Shown here: in pieces, positions 5,889-6,478 of the stretch
How positions within the stretch are numbered: position 1 is the first letter of the stretch
Layout: every line of letters begins with the position of its first letter
Source of the DNA: a bacterium
GTDB lineage: Bacteria; Vulcanimicrobiota; Vulcanimicrobiia; Vulcanimicrobiales; SCRA01
NCBI GenBank assembly: GCA_028869325.1
Contig: JAGWST010000334.1
Location: 1-6,478, forward strand
Length of the DNA stretch: 6,478 nt
Direction of reading: 5' to 3'
Made by a program: the position numbers and the translations under genes
The notes under the pieces: model-generated
Told to the model about the DNA's origin: nothing
What the model saw: only the letters and a program-made list of their open reading frames with translations
Databases searched by the model: none

Positions 5889-5923
5889 GAGGCCCACCAA
5901 GGACCCAACGCCGCTGGGCCCTC
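5889..5923 (+). terminator. Inverted repeat after the permease gene, weak terminator candidate
   Basis: GGCCCA at 5891-5896 pairs perfectly with TGGGCC at 5915-5920. With one bulged C (5921) the stem extends to GAGGCCCA/TGGGCCCTC (5889-5923), leaving an 18-base loop. It begins about a dozen bases after the permease stop, a sensible place for an operon end. No T-run follows, so a Rho-independent terminator in the classic form is not supported; it may stabilise the 3' end of the message or do nothing. Confidence 0.3.
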
Positions 5924-5973
5924 CGACGCTGGCACCGCGCCTCCGAATCGGCGATGCTGAGAGCGGAAAGCAC

Positions 5974-6478
5974 ATGATCGATGCACGGGTAGCCAACCCT
6001 CCGGTATGCGTGCGGATCGTCGACGGCAGCGTCGCGATGCGCACGCAGCGGGAGGAGGTGCATACGGTCGCCGAGCGAGTCTACGGCCGCCTCACCGTCG
6101 CTCCCGATGCCGACACCGCGTGGGGACGGGTCGAGGGCGGCGCGCTGTTGGCCGAAGGGCGCGAGTACATCCTGCCGCACTGGAACGGTGGGGCGGCACT
6201 CGAGGGAGCTCTGGAGGCGATGCTGCGGGCGAGCCAGTCGCGTCGACACCCCGAGACGGAGGACGCCCGGGGGAGCGCGTTCGTCTTGCGAGCCGACCTG
6301 ATTTCGGTCGAGGTGCGGATTCTGCTGCAGAGCGTGGCCCGAGCAGTCCTCGTCAGCCGTCGCGGCAGCCTCTTCGAAGAGGTGCGACGTGCAGAAGAGT
6401 CCGAGACCGCCCCGCCGCGCCGCGTGTCATTCCCCCTCCTCGCGCGACTGCCGAGGAGTCGGAAAACGCGAGATCAGC
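5974..6478 (+). CDS. Unidentified protein, N-terminal 168 residues (cut by right edge)
   Basis: An ATG at 5974, with a modest purine-rich GGAAAG three bases before it, opens a frame of 168 codons with no stop to the window edge. Third positions are mostly G or C through the first 130 codons, less so at the end, which supports real coding. The product begins MIDARVANPPVCVRIVDGS. Residues about 10-75 look like an alternating strand/helix domain (VHTVAERVYGRL, GGALLAEGREYILPHW). A helix-prone stretch follows, ALEGALEAMLRAS, then a charged loop and a hydrophobic segment around SVARAVLVS. The last 30 residues visible are rich in Arg and Pro. No signal peptide, membrane helix, P-loop or catalytic motif is seen. 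I do not recognise the family. The frame is the same as the permease frame, with only the permease TAA in between. It may be a separate transcription unit; the 96-base gap shows no clear promoter. Confidence 0.6.
   Translation, partial: MIDARVANPPVCVRIVDGSVAMRTQREEVHTVAERVYGRLTVAPDADTAWGRVEGGALLAEGREYILPHWNGGAALEGALEAMLRASQSRRHPETEDARGSAFVLRADLISVEVRILLQSVARAVLVSRRGSLFEEVRRAEESETAPPRRVSFPLLARLPRSRKTRDQ

Noticed and set aside
5107..6249. 380-codon minus-strand frame across the permease and the downstream ORF
   Set aside because: It is long only because the high-GC antisense frame lacks stops. It is His/Gln/Arg-rich, has no motif and conflicts with the permease. It weakly challenges the unidentified ORF at 5974, but that ORF has better codon use.

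Overview
The window is a high-GC bacterial chromosomal segment with G/C-rich third codon positions and tightly packed genes. Non-ATG starts are likely at two transporter genes. The solute-binding protein appears to be a lipoprotein, and the first gene is a ComM/YifB-type AAA+ protein. I cannot name the organism from sequence alone. A deep-branching high-GC phylum such as Eremiobacterota is only an unverified guess.

Layout. From the left edge to 906, on the minus strand, is the N-terminal 302 residues of a ComM/YifB family protein, cut by the window edge just before its Walker B motif. Positions 907-1118 form a divergent intergenic region with four perfect inverted repeats; the last encloses a Shine-Dalgarno-like GGAGGA and ends directly before a possible TTG start. 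From 1119 to 5877, on the plus strand, four tightly spaced genes look like one operon: a PLP-dependent trans-sulfuration family enzyme, an RbsB-like sugar-binding lipoprotein, an RbsA-like double ABC ATPase and an RbsC-like permease. After a 96-base gap with one inverted repeat and no obvious promoter, an unidentified reading frame starts at 5974 and runs off the right edge.

How the genes work together. The three transporter proteins form a complete CUT2 (ribose/galactose/xylose-type) ABC importer: binding protein, fused ATPase pair, permease. The PLP enzyme lies two bases upstream of the binding-protein gene, and that gene's ribosome binding site falls inside the enzyme's last codons, so the two are very probably co-transcribed. 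No sugar kinase, isomerase, mutarotase or regulator is visible. The binding protein keeps most ribose-site positions but seems to lack the key arginine of the Asp-Arg pair. The ligand may therefore not be ribose, and the sulfur amino-acid enzyme next door makes a sulfur-linked ribosyl compound a testable but unproven idea.

The most unusual points are this enzyme-importer pairing, the hairpin-enclosed ribosome binding site before it, a nine-codon mini-ORF bridging the ATPase and permease genes by ATGA overlaps at both ends, and the unidentified ORF at the right edge. I saw no mobile element, CRISPR array, tRNA or rRNA.
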